A stretch of 40,076 nt of DNA from Prevotella disiens JCM 6334 = ATCC 29426. GTDB lineage: Bacteria; Bacteroidota; Bacteroidia; Bacteroidales; Bacteroidaceae. The notes under the pieces were generated by a model. That model was not told where the DNA came from, searched no databases, and was given only the letters and a program-made list of their open reading frames with translations. Position numbers and translations under genes: made by a program. The stretch spans positions 1 to 40,076 of the forward strand of contig NZ_BAIS01000024.1 of NCBI RefSeq assembly GCF_000613345.1, in the 5' to 3' direction. Shown piece after piece: positions 17,188-24,638 of the stretch (position 1 is the first letter of the stretch; every line of letters starts with the position of its first letter).

Positions 17188-18857
17188 ATGGATATGATTG
17201 TACAATTGTTGACAGGAACGAGCATCGGTCAATCAATTTTCGTATTAGCACTTGTCGTATCAGTCGGACTATTGCTTAGTAAAATCAAATTAGGAGGTTT
17301 CTCTTTAGGCGTCACTTGGTACTTTTTTCTGGTATTCTCGCTGGACATTTAGGCTTATCAATCGACCCCACAGTACTTTCGTTTGTCAAAGAAAGTGGAA
17401 TGGTAATGTTTATCTTTGGTATCGGCATGATTGTTGGACCAGGTTTCTTTTCAACTTTCAAACAAGGTGGCGTTCAATTGAATCTGCTTTCAGTCTTGTC
17501 AGTATTCATTGCAATCTTAACGACGTATCTAATTTTTTATTTTTCAGGAACTTCCATCGAGGCTATGGTCGGTATTATGGCAGGAGCGGTAACAAACACA
17601 CCTGCTTTGGGTGCTACTCAAGAAACAGCTAAAGGCTTGAATGGAACAATTTCACCCGACATTGGCATTGGCTACGCTTTGGGTTATCCAATGGCAATCG
17701 TTGGTATGATTCTTACAACAGGTGGTTTGAAGTGGGTTTTCCGTGTTAAAGTTGATAAAGAATCGCAACTTATTGAGGATAGAGAGAAGGCACGTCGCAA
17801 AGACGCACTCGTTTTTTCAGTGGAAGTTACCAATCCCGCAGTTTACAACAAAAAGGTTGGCGAAGTAAAAACGTTGCTTGATAAGCATGATTTCTTGATT
17901 TCCCGCATCATGTACAAAAGTACTGGGACGATAGATATGGCGCATCCTCAAACAACAATCACCGAAGGCGACAAACTTTTAATCATTGCCGAACAAACAG
18001 ACGTTGATATTATTTGCGCATTGATTGGTCATAGAATCGAAATGTCTGATGCCTTATGGGGTAAACTCGACCACAGACTTATTTCACGGCGCTGTTTGGT
18101 AACACAAGGGTCTATCAATGGCAAGAGCATTGAGGAGTTAAAGCTCCGCTCTATCTACAATGTTAATATATCACGCGTACAGCGTTCAGGCGTTCACTTG
18201 ATTGGAAAACATGACTTACACCTCCAAATTGGTGATAGTGTCATATTGGTTGGTGAAGAAGAAAACGTTAAACGAGTAGAGAAAATATTAGGCAATTCAG
18301 CTAATCACCTTCTCCGTCCTAATCTTTCCGTACTTTTCTTCGCAATATTATTAGGTGTTCTCATTGGCAGTATCGAAATTCCGCTTGCAGGAATGCCTAT
18401 GCCTGTCAAGTTTGGATTCTCTGGTGGCACGCTCATTGTCGCTATTCTTATCAGTAACTTCGGTACTCGCTTCAAATTAAACACGCACAATACGCAAAGT
18501 GTCAACCTTATGTTAAAGGAATTTGGTATAACCGTCTTCCTCGCATGTGTAGGTTTGAGCGTGGGAGGCGACTTTTTTAGCAAATTGATTGACGGTGGTT
18601 ACCTTTGGATGGGCTATGCGCTTCTTATCACATTGATTCCGTTATGGATTACTTGTGTCTTGGGACGCTACTGGCTGAAGTTAGATTACTTCACGCTATT
18701 GGGCTTTATTGCAGGAACAATGACCTTCGCTCCAGCCTTATCACTAACTCCTGATGCTTCAAAAAACAACATTCCAGCAATTCGTTATGCCACCATTTAT
18801 CCGCTCACATTGTTTGTCAGAGTGATGTTAGCACAATGGATGATATTGTTATTCTAA
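17188..18857 (+). pseudogene. AspT/YidE/YbjL-type antiporter, interrupted by a -1 frameshift
   Basis: The N-terminus from the ATG at 17188 (MDMIVQLLTGTSIGQSIFVL) ends GGFSLGVTW, after which the frame shifts. The remaining 513 codons (VLFSGILAGHLGLSIDP...) continue in another frame to 18857. ACT-TGG-TAC should read ACT-TGG-GTA-C, i.e. one G is missing at 17318-17319; restoring it gives a normal 556-aa protein. Layout: about five N-terminal membrane helices, two TrkA_C (RCK_C) domains (roughly 205-375), then more helices to the end. AspT of Tetragenococcus exchanges aspartate and alanine; the substrate of YidE/YbjL-like members is unknown. A TTG at 17316 could start a shorter product lacking the first helix. 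Error versus true mutation is undecided. Confidence 0.85.
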
Positions 18858-18911
18858 GGTTAATTGACGGCTTAGGATAACTTTCCTACCGAAATAGTTT
18901 ATAAAAAAAAT

Positions 18912-18952
18912 AAAATGCGGGATTGCTTTTATCAAGCTTTCTCGCATTTTTA
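18912..18952. terminator. Bidirectional terminator between transporter and GATase-dipeptidase genes
   Basis: AAAATGCG (18912-18919) pairs with CGCATTTT (18943-18950), with inner pairing GGGATTGC.../...GCTTTCTC partly extending the stem, flanked by A- and T-runs. It sits in the convergent gap. Confidence 0.75.
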
Positions 18953-18992
18953 TTGTTCTAATAGGCTTTGTTTAGTGTATCAAAACCGCCTT

Positions 18993-20864
18993 TTATTTCT
19001 TTCTTGCAGCTTGTACTTGCGCCATAACACGCAGCCAGTTTCCGCCCCATATCTTTTCAATATCGCGTTCGCTATACTTTCGTGCCAACAAATGGCGTGT
19101 AAAGTTTATCATTTCGCTTGCATCAGCCATGCCACGAACGGTTCCGTCGCCATCAAAGTCGGTTCCTAAGCCCACATGTTCTATGCTCATCACACGAATA
19201 GCATGTTCCAAATGAGCAATCGCGTCCATGATTGAAGTGTTACCCCCCTTGCGTAAGAATCCTCCAAAGAGTGTAATATGAGCTACACCACCCTTTGCTG
19301 CCAATGCTTTCATTTGGTCATCGGTTAAATTTCGGGGGACATCACAGAGCGATTTGCTATTGGAATGGCTACAAACGATAGGCTGTGAACTTATTTCCAA
19401 AGCATCATAGAAACTTTTTTCACCCCCATGACTGAGGTCAACCATGATACCATTGCGGTTCATTTCTTGGATAACCTCAATGCCAAACTTACTTACTCCG
19501 CCATGAAGATTGCTCCCTCGTGCCGAATCGCAAATATCGTTATCGCCATTATGGCAGAGTGTAATGTAGGTTACGCCTCGTTGTGCGAAATGTTTTACAT
19601 TCTCTATCTTTCCTTCCAATGCCAATCCGTTTTCAATGGCAAACATAATGCTCTTACGCCCTTTGCGTTTGTCTTCGTAAAGGTCAGCAGGTGTGCGTGC
19701 AATACTAAGGTAACGACTGTTTTCTTTCACTATTTTTTCTATCTTATTGAAGATTAAATCAGCGTATACAGCAGGCGAAAGATGGTCTAAGACATCGGTT
19801 AGTTCAGGGTTAAACTGCTTCAATCCAGCCACATCTATCTTCGATGAGAAGGTTTCTCCTATACGTGGTTGGGGCAAATAAGCAGCCATTGTAACCGCAT
19901 CTTGGTGTCCTTCTGTCATTTTATGTAAGTCGTAGAGAATGCGGGGGTCGCGTTTTGCAAAATCAACTCCCTGTGGAAAGAACATCGGAGTGTCGCAATG
20001 GGTGTCTAAAGTAAGGATTCTTGCATGCAAATGCTTAGCAATACTAAAGTTATTAGCTTGTCCAACGAGCCATTTAAAGAGCTTTCCACCCTCTTCTTCC
20101 AACCATTCTGGGTGCCACTGAACGCCGAGAATGGGTTTAAATTCAGCACTCTCCATTGCTTCAATAACCCCGTCTGGCGCATAAGCCGTTACACGAAAAC
20201 GCTCACCAGGCGCACTTACAGCTTGATGATGGAACGAATTTACAAAGATTTTATCCGTCTTATAAATCGCTTTAAGTATGGAGTTTGGCTCAATAGACAC
20301 ACTGTGCGTAGGCACATTAAAGCCTGCTTGTTGGTCGTGTTTGAGCAGTGCTGGTCGCAAAGTGGTAACACTTTTCGAACGTGTTAGTTTCTTTTCTTCC
20401 TTCACTTCTTCCACGATGTAATCATCATAGATATGTTGTTGCACCTTGCTACCCAATGCAATCGCCAATACTTGTATCCCTCTACAAACTGCCAAAATTG
20501 GAATTTGTCGATTGAAAGCCAATCGTGTGGTGAGCAATTCCGACAAATCTCGCTTGTCATTGATATTCCCTACATGAGGCGAAGGCTCTTCATTTGCCCA
20601 TAAAGGGTTCACGTCAGCCCCTCCAGAGAGTAGCAATCCGTCAATGCGATCGAGTATACTCGCCAACACTTTTTTATCGGTTGTTGGCGGAATGAGTAAG
20701 GGTGTGCCGCCTGCCTCTATCACCTGCTTATGAAAGACCTCTCGTATGGTAACATCTTTGTCCGAGAAATTGGTTGTAATACCGATGATTGGTTGATGCG
20801 AAGCCTCTGGAAAACTTGCGTAAAGGTCTTCTAACTGTGTGTCTAAATCAAAATTTGTTGTCAT
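18993..20864 (-). CDS. Fusion: class-I glutamine amidotransferase-like (PuuD-type) hydrolase + M19 membrane dipeptidase
   Basis: The 623-aa protein has two enzyme domains. Residues about 20-265 form a gamma-glutamyl-GABA hydrolase-like GATase1 domain: LLLSGGADVNP, the nucleophile Cys in AVCRGIQVLA, and the His-Glu pair in GVQWHPEW. Residues about 275-618 form an M19 (renal dipeptidase) domain with zinc-ligand motifs DTHCDTP, AIENGLALEG, MVDLSHGG, CSHSNS and GTDFDG. Both active sites look complete. No signal peptide is seen, so it is probably cytoplasmic. A plausible combined role is cleaving gamma-glutamyl bonds and then dipeptides during amino-acid or glutathione-like salvage; this is inference. 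It lies 47 nt after an Lrp/AsnC regulator gene, suggesting amino-acid control. Confidence 0.9.
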   Translation of the reverse strand: MTTNFDLDTQLEDLYASFPEASHQPIIGITTNFSDKDVTIREVFHKQVIEAGGTPLLIPPTTDKKVLASILDRIDGLLLSGGADVNPLWANEEPSPHVGNINDKRDLSELLTTRLAFNRQIPILAVCRGIQVLAIALGSKVQQHIYDDYIVEEVKEEKKLTRSKSVTTLRPALLKHDQQAGFNVPTHSVSIEPNSILKAIYKTDKIFVNSFHHQAVSAPGERFRVTAYAPDGVIEAMESAEFKPILGVQWHPEWLEEEGGKLFKWLVGQANNFSIAKHLHARILTLDTHCDTPMFFPQGVDFAKRDPRILYDLHKMTEGHQDAVTMAAYLPQPRIGETFSSKIDVAGLKQFNPELTDVLDHLSPAVYADLIFNKIEKIVKENSRYLSIARTPADLYEDKRKGRKSIMFAIENGLALEGKIENVKHFAQRGVTYITLCHNGDNDICDSARGSNLHGGVSKFGIEVIQEMNRNGIMVDLSHGGEKSFYDALEISSQPIVCSHSNSKSLCDVPRNLTDDQMKALAAKGGVAHITLFGGFLRKGGNTSIMDAIAHLEHAIRVMSIEHVGLGTDFDGDGTVRGMADASEMINFTRHLLARKYSERDIEKIWGGNWLRVMAQVQAARKK

Positions 20865-20911
20865 TATCCTTTCTATAATTTGGGGTGCAGAGGAGGCATT
20901 TAGCCCGACTG

Positions 20912-21376
20912 TTATAAGTCTGTTGCTATTGGAATTTCACGTTTTATACTTTGTTCAAGACAGATAAGCGTTTCTGTTGATACTACTCCTGGTATGCTTT
21001 GCAACTTATTGTTGAGCAAATCCATGAGTTGTTCGTTGTCTTTTGCGTACAATTTCACGAGCATGGTGTACGACCCTGTTGTGAAATGGCACTCTATTAC
21101 TTCTGGAATTGTATTGATTCTTTCCACTACTTTTCGATACATTGAACCTCTTTCAAGGTTTAATCCCACATAAGTACAGGTGGTATAACCGAGACTTTTA
21201 GGGTTTACGTCGAAGCTACTGCCCACAATGACACCATTTTCGATAAGATGTTGCACACGTTGGTGTATGGCTGCTCGTGATACACCACATTCTGCTGCTA
21301 CGTCTTTGAAAGGTATACGCGCATTTTGCGAAAGGATTCCAAGAATTTTTCTGTCTAATTTATCAATTTTTTCCAT
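20912..21376 (-). CDS. Lrp/AsnC-family transcriptional regulator
   Basis: The 154-aa protein has an N-terminal winged helix-turn-helix (about 5-60, KLDRKILGILSQNARIPFKDVAAECGVSR begins it) and a C-terminal RAM/AsnC ligand-binding domain (about 70-150). Members sense amino acids and form octamers or hexadecamers on DNA. The gene is immediately upstream of the GATase1-M19 fusion in the same direction (47 nt), so that gene is a likely target or operon partner. A minus-strand promoter (TACTTTTG, 21437-21444, with TTG 20 nt upstream) precedes it. Confidence 0.93.
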   Translation of the reverse strand: MEKIDKLDRKILGILSQNARIPFKDVAAECGVSRAAIHQRVQHLIENGVIVGSSFDVNPKSLGYTTCTYVGLNLERGSMYRKVVERINTIPEVIECHFTTGSYTMLVKLYAKDNEQLMDLLNNKLQSIPGVVSTETLICLEQSIKREIPIATDL

Positions 21377-21436
21377 ATTCCTTGTTAGATTTTATTTGTA
21401 TTGTTAAAGCAAGAAAGTTAATTTACAATTTGAAAG

Positions 21437-21467
21437 CAAAAGTAGAAATTATAAATGAATTGTACAA
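21437..21467 (-). promoter_or_regulatory. Probable promoter of the Lrp/AsnC regulator gene
   Basis: Minus-strand TACTTTTG (21437-21444) fits the -7 element, with TTG (21465-21467) 20 nt upstream as a weak -33. Confidence 0.45.
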
Positions 21468-21480
21468 CAAAAATCAATGA

Positions 21481-21505
21481 AAAATGCACCCGAAGGTGCA
21501 TTTTG
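21481..21505 (-). terminator. Terminator of the 317-aa FKBP gene with a C(UUCG)G loop
   Basis: The stem AAAATGCACC / GGTGCATTTT (10 bp) closes, on the minus strand, a TTCG tetraloop flanked by C and G, followed by T-rich sequence. It lies about 60 nt past the stop of the minus-strand FKBP gene and separates it from the lrp promoter. Confidence 0.85.
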
Positions 21506-21563
21506 TTAGTAATACCGCTATTTTTCACCATTTTTCAGGAATGAAAGCGCTAAGTTTTCAAAC

Positions 21564-22517
21564 TTATTTCTTTATGGTGAGTTTGTTAGTTGCTGGAGTT
21601 GGGTTAGCTGACTTAATTTCTTTGAGTTCCAAAGTAAAGATTAGTGCCGAATAAGGGGCAATGGCTTCGCCTGCACCATTTGCTCCGTAAGCAAGTTCTT
21701 GTGGAATATAGATTTCCCATTTTGAACCAACAGGCATCAAAGTGAGTGCTTCTGTCCAACCTGGAATAAGATTGCCAACACCGAATGTGTCGCTTTGACG
21801 TCCGTGGCGTGCTGTTGCATCAAACACTTTGCCGTCTAAGGTGCGTCCTTCATAAACTACTACCACTTGGTCGTTCTTGGTTGGCTTCGCACCTGTACCT
21901 TTTTGCAACACCTTATATTGCAAACCGCTTGGCAAAGTTACCACGTCTTTTTTCTTTTTGTTCTCTGCAAGGAATTTTTCGCCTGCTTTTCTCACCTCCA
22001 TGCCCTTTTCTTCTTTGGCAATTTTTAGTTTTGCTTCAAAATATTCTTGTGCTGCTTCTTGGCTAAAGAACGAGTTATCTTTCTTCAAAGCATCAAGAAA
22101 TCCAAGATTTACAAGGCGTTTTGTTATGTTGGTTGATGTTCCTTTAAAATCGTTCATCATGCTTGGGAACATGGATTGCAACACTTGTTTTGCTACTTGT
22201 TGTCCTGCAATATAGGCAGCATACTGGTCGGTCATGCCATGTGCAAAGGCTTCTTGAACACCTCTTACAAATTCAGGATATTGTTCCTTTGTAACGCCCA
22301 ATTGTTGGGTAGCATATCCTTCCAATCCACGTGTCAATGCCATACCAGCAGCGTAGCTCAACGAGTCGCTTTTGGTTTTTATCCATTGGCTTTTAGGCAT
22401 GGTTACGGGTGCTACTTTTTCGCTACTGATTACTTTTTCTTGCTTGCTTTGTGCGCTTGCAGTATTGATTGCGGCACCACCCATAACGAGCAAAGCCACG
22501 ATTGCTATCTTTTTCAT
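21564..22517 (-). CDS. FKBP-type peptidyl-prolyl isomerase, secreted (317 aa)
   Basis: A signal peptide (about 1-22, ending TASA) is followed by an FKBP_N dimerisation region (about 45-195, helical, containing SYAAGMALTRGL) and an FKBP catalytic domain (about 200-300: GLQYKVLQKGTGAKP, VVVYEGRTLDGKVFDAT, IPGWTEALTLMPVGSKWEIYIP, LAYGANGAGEAIAPYSALIFTLEL). This is the FkpA/Mip layout of periplasmic proline isomerase-chaperones. It is the third of three FKBP genes on this strand but is separated from the other two by 476 nt with a terminator and repeats, so it is probably transcribed on its own. Confidence 0.92.
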   Translation of the reverse strand: MKKIAIVALLVMGGAAINTASAQSKQEKVISSEKVAPVTMPKSQWIKTKSDSLSYAAGMALTRGLEGYATQQLGVTKEQYPEFVRGVQEAFAHGMTDQYAAYIAGQQVAKQVLQSMFPSMMNDFKGTSTNITKRLVNLGFLDALKKDNSFFSQEAAQEYFEAKLKIAKEEKGMEVRKAGEKFLAENKKKKDVVTLPSGLQYKVLQKGTGAKPTKNDQVVVVYEGRTLDGKVFDATARHGRQSDTFGVGNLIPGWTEALTLMPVGSKWEIYIPQELAYGANGAGEAIAPYSALIFTLELKEIKSANPTPATNKLTIKK

Positions 22518-22602
22518 AATCTGTTTTGTTTATTTTTAAATACAATGCAAGTAGGTTTTTATCTTCTTTTTCCAGAATCCAAAAGCCGTCAGCAATAAGT
22601 GC

Positions 22603-22732
22603 TATCTCGTAGGGGCGTGATTTATCACGTTCCTAACATTCTAAATGTTGCTAAAAGGGGCGTGATTTATCACGTTCCTAACACTCTAAATTTTGCTAAG
22701 AGGAACGTGATAAATCACGCCCCTACGAGGTA
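22603..22732. mobile_element. MITE-like element with 32-bp terminal inverted repeats (copy A)
   Basis: The left end 22603-22634 and right end 22701-22732 are inverted copies over 32 nt with one mismatch (CTCGTAGGGGCGTGATTTAT begins the shared core). A third, direct copy of the core lies inside at 22657-22680, followed by the same CTAAATnTTGCTAA-like tail. Each end is itself palindromic around CGTGAT-TT-ATCACG. No open frame is inside, so it would depend on a transposase elsewhere. A related element lies at 26086-26195. Confidence 0.7.
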
Positions 22733-22827
22733 TCATTACTTGCTTTAAACTGCCTTTGTTCTTGTTTGCAATATTTTTATTTGCATTTGTGTAACTTATC
22801 GAAGTCGATTTTACAACCTTAAAAAAA

Positions 22828-22910
22828 TAAGACCTACTGTTTTGAAATGCAAAACCTATTGTTTTGAACGTCAAAATAGGCTCTTTTGAAGGGCAAAACC
22901 TATTGTTTTC
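22828..22910. repeat. Array 3 of 17-nt near-palindromes at 22-nt period
   Basis: Four units lie at 22828-22844 (degenerate), 22850-22866 (CAAAACCTATTGTTTTG), 22872-22888 (CAAAATAGGCTCTTTTG) and 22894-22910 (ends TTTTC). The spacers are 5 nt (AAATG, AACGT, AAGGG). Unit length and period match the arrays near 8.1 and 12.9 kb. Confidence 0.8.
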
Positions 22911-22931
22911 TTTTTTAACATTTATAGGTAC

Positions 22932-22977
22932 AAAAAAAAGTGGATTGGGTTTTTAAATTCCCAACCCACTTTTTTAT
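22932..22977 (-). terminator. Terminator of the 299-aa FKBP gene
   Basis: AAAAGTGGATTGGG (22936-22949 region) pairs with CCCAACCCACTTTT (22960-22973 region) with one mismatch. It ends in a T-run on the minus strand, 17 nt past the FKBP stop. Confidence 0.85.
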
Positions 22978-22993
22978 TTCAAATCACAAATGA

Positions 22994-23893
22994 TTAACGA
23001 GCCATTTGCATTCCTGCTGGTGCGCCTTGTGGTGCTTTTTCGATTGAAAGCAATTCGATAGTAAATACCAAAGTAGAGAATGGTTTGAGGTCTGGGCTTG
23101 GCTGTTGAGCCTTATAGCCAGCTGAATAAGGGATATATACTTCCCATTTTGAACCAATAGGCATATTCATCAATGCTTCTGTGAAACCTGGAACGGTTTG
23201 ACCAAGCTGCATAGTTGCATCATTGCGACCATCAAATACCTTACCATCGATGGTTTTACCTTCGTAATTAATCTTTACGATGTCGTTAGCCTTTGGCTTT
23301 GCGCCAGTACCAGCCTTTATTTCCTTATAATAAACGCCTTGTTTCAAAGCCTTTACGCCTTCCTTTTTAGCTACGGCTGCCATGTAAGCATCGTTCTTTT
23401 TCTTATTGGCACCAAACTTCTTTTCGGCTGTTTTCTCTTGAATAGCTTGTGGAACACGTTGCTCAATTTCGCGTGCTTTTTCCATTGTCATGCTTGATTT
23501 ACCCTTTGCACTTGCTGCGAAACCAGCGAGGAAGTTGTTCAAAGAGATTGACTTTGTTGAGTCTTCACCGAAAATGCTCTTGTTGATTTGGTTTTTAATC
23601 ACCATATTCATGTTCATGCCGACACCGATACCAGCGTTATAAGCTGCCTTTTTCTTGTCGTCCATGTTCTTAGCACCATCATTCATACCCTTGATAAATT
23701 CATCGATGTAAGCGGTATCGATGTTCATTTGTTGTAGGTATTGTTTCACACTTTGACCTTGATCAACACCGAAAGCATAGCTAAGTGAATCAACATCTGA
23801 TTTTAATTCTTCTTTTGGAGTAGAATTTCCACCGCAAGCGGTAAAGCCTACTGCTGCAAGAGCCATTACGGCTGCTACTGTAAATTTCTTCAT
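22994..23893 (-). CDS. FKBP-type peptidyl-prolyl isomerase lipoprotein (299 aa)
   Basis: A lipoprotein signal (AVMALAAVGFTACGG, Cys 20) is followed by an FKBP_N region (about 30-185, SLSYAFGVDQGQSVKQYL onward) and an FKBP domain (about 190-285) with INYEGKTIDGKVFDG and VPGFTEALMNMPIGSKWEVY. The tail is rich in Gly/Ala/Pro. The flap region reads YKAQQPSPDLKPFSTLVF instead of the usual YGxxGAGxxIPP, a divergence that may alter catalysis. It starts 27 nt after the 201-aa FKBP gene, so the two form an operon, closed by the terminator at 22932-22977. Probably an envelope-anchored folding factor. Confidence 0.92.
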   Translation of the reverse strand: MKKFTVAAVMALAAVGFTACGGNSTPKEELKSDVDSLSYAFGVDQGQSVKQYLQQMNIDTAYIDEFIKGMNDGAKNMDDKKKAAYNAGIGVGMNMNMVIKNQINKSIFGEDSTKSISLNNFLAGFAASAKGKSSMTMEKAREIEQRVPQAIQEKTAEKKFGANKKKNDAYMAAVAKKEGVKALKQGVYYKEIKAGTGAKPKANDIVKINYEGKTIDGKVFDGRNDATMQLGQTVPGFTEALMNMPIGSKWEVYIPYSAGYKAQQPSPDLKPFSTLVFTIELLSIEKAPQGAPAGMQMAR

Positions 23894-23920
23894 TTTATTA
23901 TTTTTTTTATATTCTACGAA

Positions 23921-24526
23921 TTAGAGAACTTCGATAAGTTCAACTACAAATATCAACGCTGCGTATGGAGGGATAGATGCACCAGCACCACGCTCACCAT
24001 AACCAAGATTGTAAGGGATAAAGAAACGATACTTTGCACCCTCGCCCATGAGTTGAACACCTTCTGTCCAACCAGGAATAACTTGATTCAAACCAAATGT
24101 TGCAGGTTCGCCACGGTCGTAAGAACTATCAAACTTAGTGCCGTCAATGAGTGTTCCTTCGTAATGACACTTTACTTGGCTTTTTGCACTTGGCTTCTTT
24201 CCGTTGCCTTCGTTGATGATTTCATATTGTAAACCAGAAGGCAATACCACTACATTTTCCTTCTTTGCATTCTCTTCTAAGAAGTCTTCACCTACTGCTT
24301 TTGCCACTTTACCAGCTTCAGCAGCTGCTGCTTCTTGTTTTGCTTGCTGCTCTGCAAAGAAGTTATTAACAAGTGTTTGAGCTTCTTGCTGGCTAACTTT
24401 CAATTCGTTTCCAGCGATAACATCTTTGATTGCTTGTGCAAAATCGTCAATATTGAGTTTGTTTGCACCCATTCCAGAGAGTTGTGTACCAATGCCGATA
24501 CCCAAAGCATAGCTTAATTTATCCAT
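23921..24526 (-). CDS. FKBP-type peptidyl-prolyl isomerase (201 aa)
   Basis: The shortest of the three FKBPs has no signal peptide: it starts MDKLSYALGIGIGTQLSGMG, directly in the FKBP_N helices (to about 95), then carries a complete FKBP domain (about 100-201) with CHYEGTLIDGTKFDSS, VIPGWTEGVQLMGEGAKYRFFIP and YGERGAGASIPPYAALIF. It resembles cytoplasmic FklB. It is first in a two-gene operon with the lipoprotein FKBP and divergent from the Sir2 gene. A minus-strand TATCTTTG (24558-24565) about 32 nt upstream is a candidate -7 element without a clear -33. Confidence 0.92.
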   Translation of the reverse strand: MDKLSYALGIGIGTQLSGMGANKLNIDDFAQAIKDVIAGNELKVSQQEAQTLVNNFFAEQQAKQEAAAAEAGKVAKAVGEDFLEENAKKENVVVLPSGLQYEIINEGNGKKPSAKSQVKCHYEGTLIDGTKFDSSYDRGEPATFGLNQVIPGWTEGVQLMGEGAKYRFFIPYNLGYGERGAGASIPPYAALIFVVELIEVL

Positions 24527-24557
24527 TGAATTTTGTTGTTTATGATAATTTAATGTG

Positions 24558-24565
24558 CAAAGATA
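24558..24565 (-). promoter_or_regulatory. Probable -7 element of the FKBP operon
   Basis: TATCTTTG on the minus strand, 32 nt ahead of the 201-aa FKBP start, fits TAnnTTTG. No -33 partner recognised. Confidence 0.4.
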
Positions 24566-24608
24566 ATTATTTTAGGATATAGTTAAGCATTATTCTAATT
24601 AAAATAAC

Positions 24609-24616
24609 TAAATTTG
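24609..24616 (+). promoter_or_regulatory. Probable -7 element of the Sir2 gene
   Basis: TAAATTTG fits TAnnTTTG. Transcription would begin near 24622, which favours the ATG at 24639 over the one at 24621. Confidence 0.4.
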
Positions 24617-24638
24617 TAGAATGATAAACAACAATGAA

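Larger units (their letters stand above)
22518..22993. other. Repeat-rich intergenic region between two FKBP genes
   Basis: The 476-nt gap holds a 130-bp inverted-repeat element (22603-22732), the third array of 22-nt-period palindromes (22828-22910) and a terminator (22932-22977). No gene is seen. A 62-codon minus-strand frame here is composed of the repeats and is not considered coding. Confidence 0.65.

Noticed and set aside
17085..17279. 64-codon plus-strand frame in the transporter leader
   Set aside because: It overlaps the conserved N-terminus of the transporter in another frame and its translation has no signal, repeat or family-like pattern.
22686..22874. 62-codon minus-strand frame between FKBP genes
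   Set aside because: It is composed of the inverted-repeat element and palindromic units, so the open frame is a by-product of repeats.
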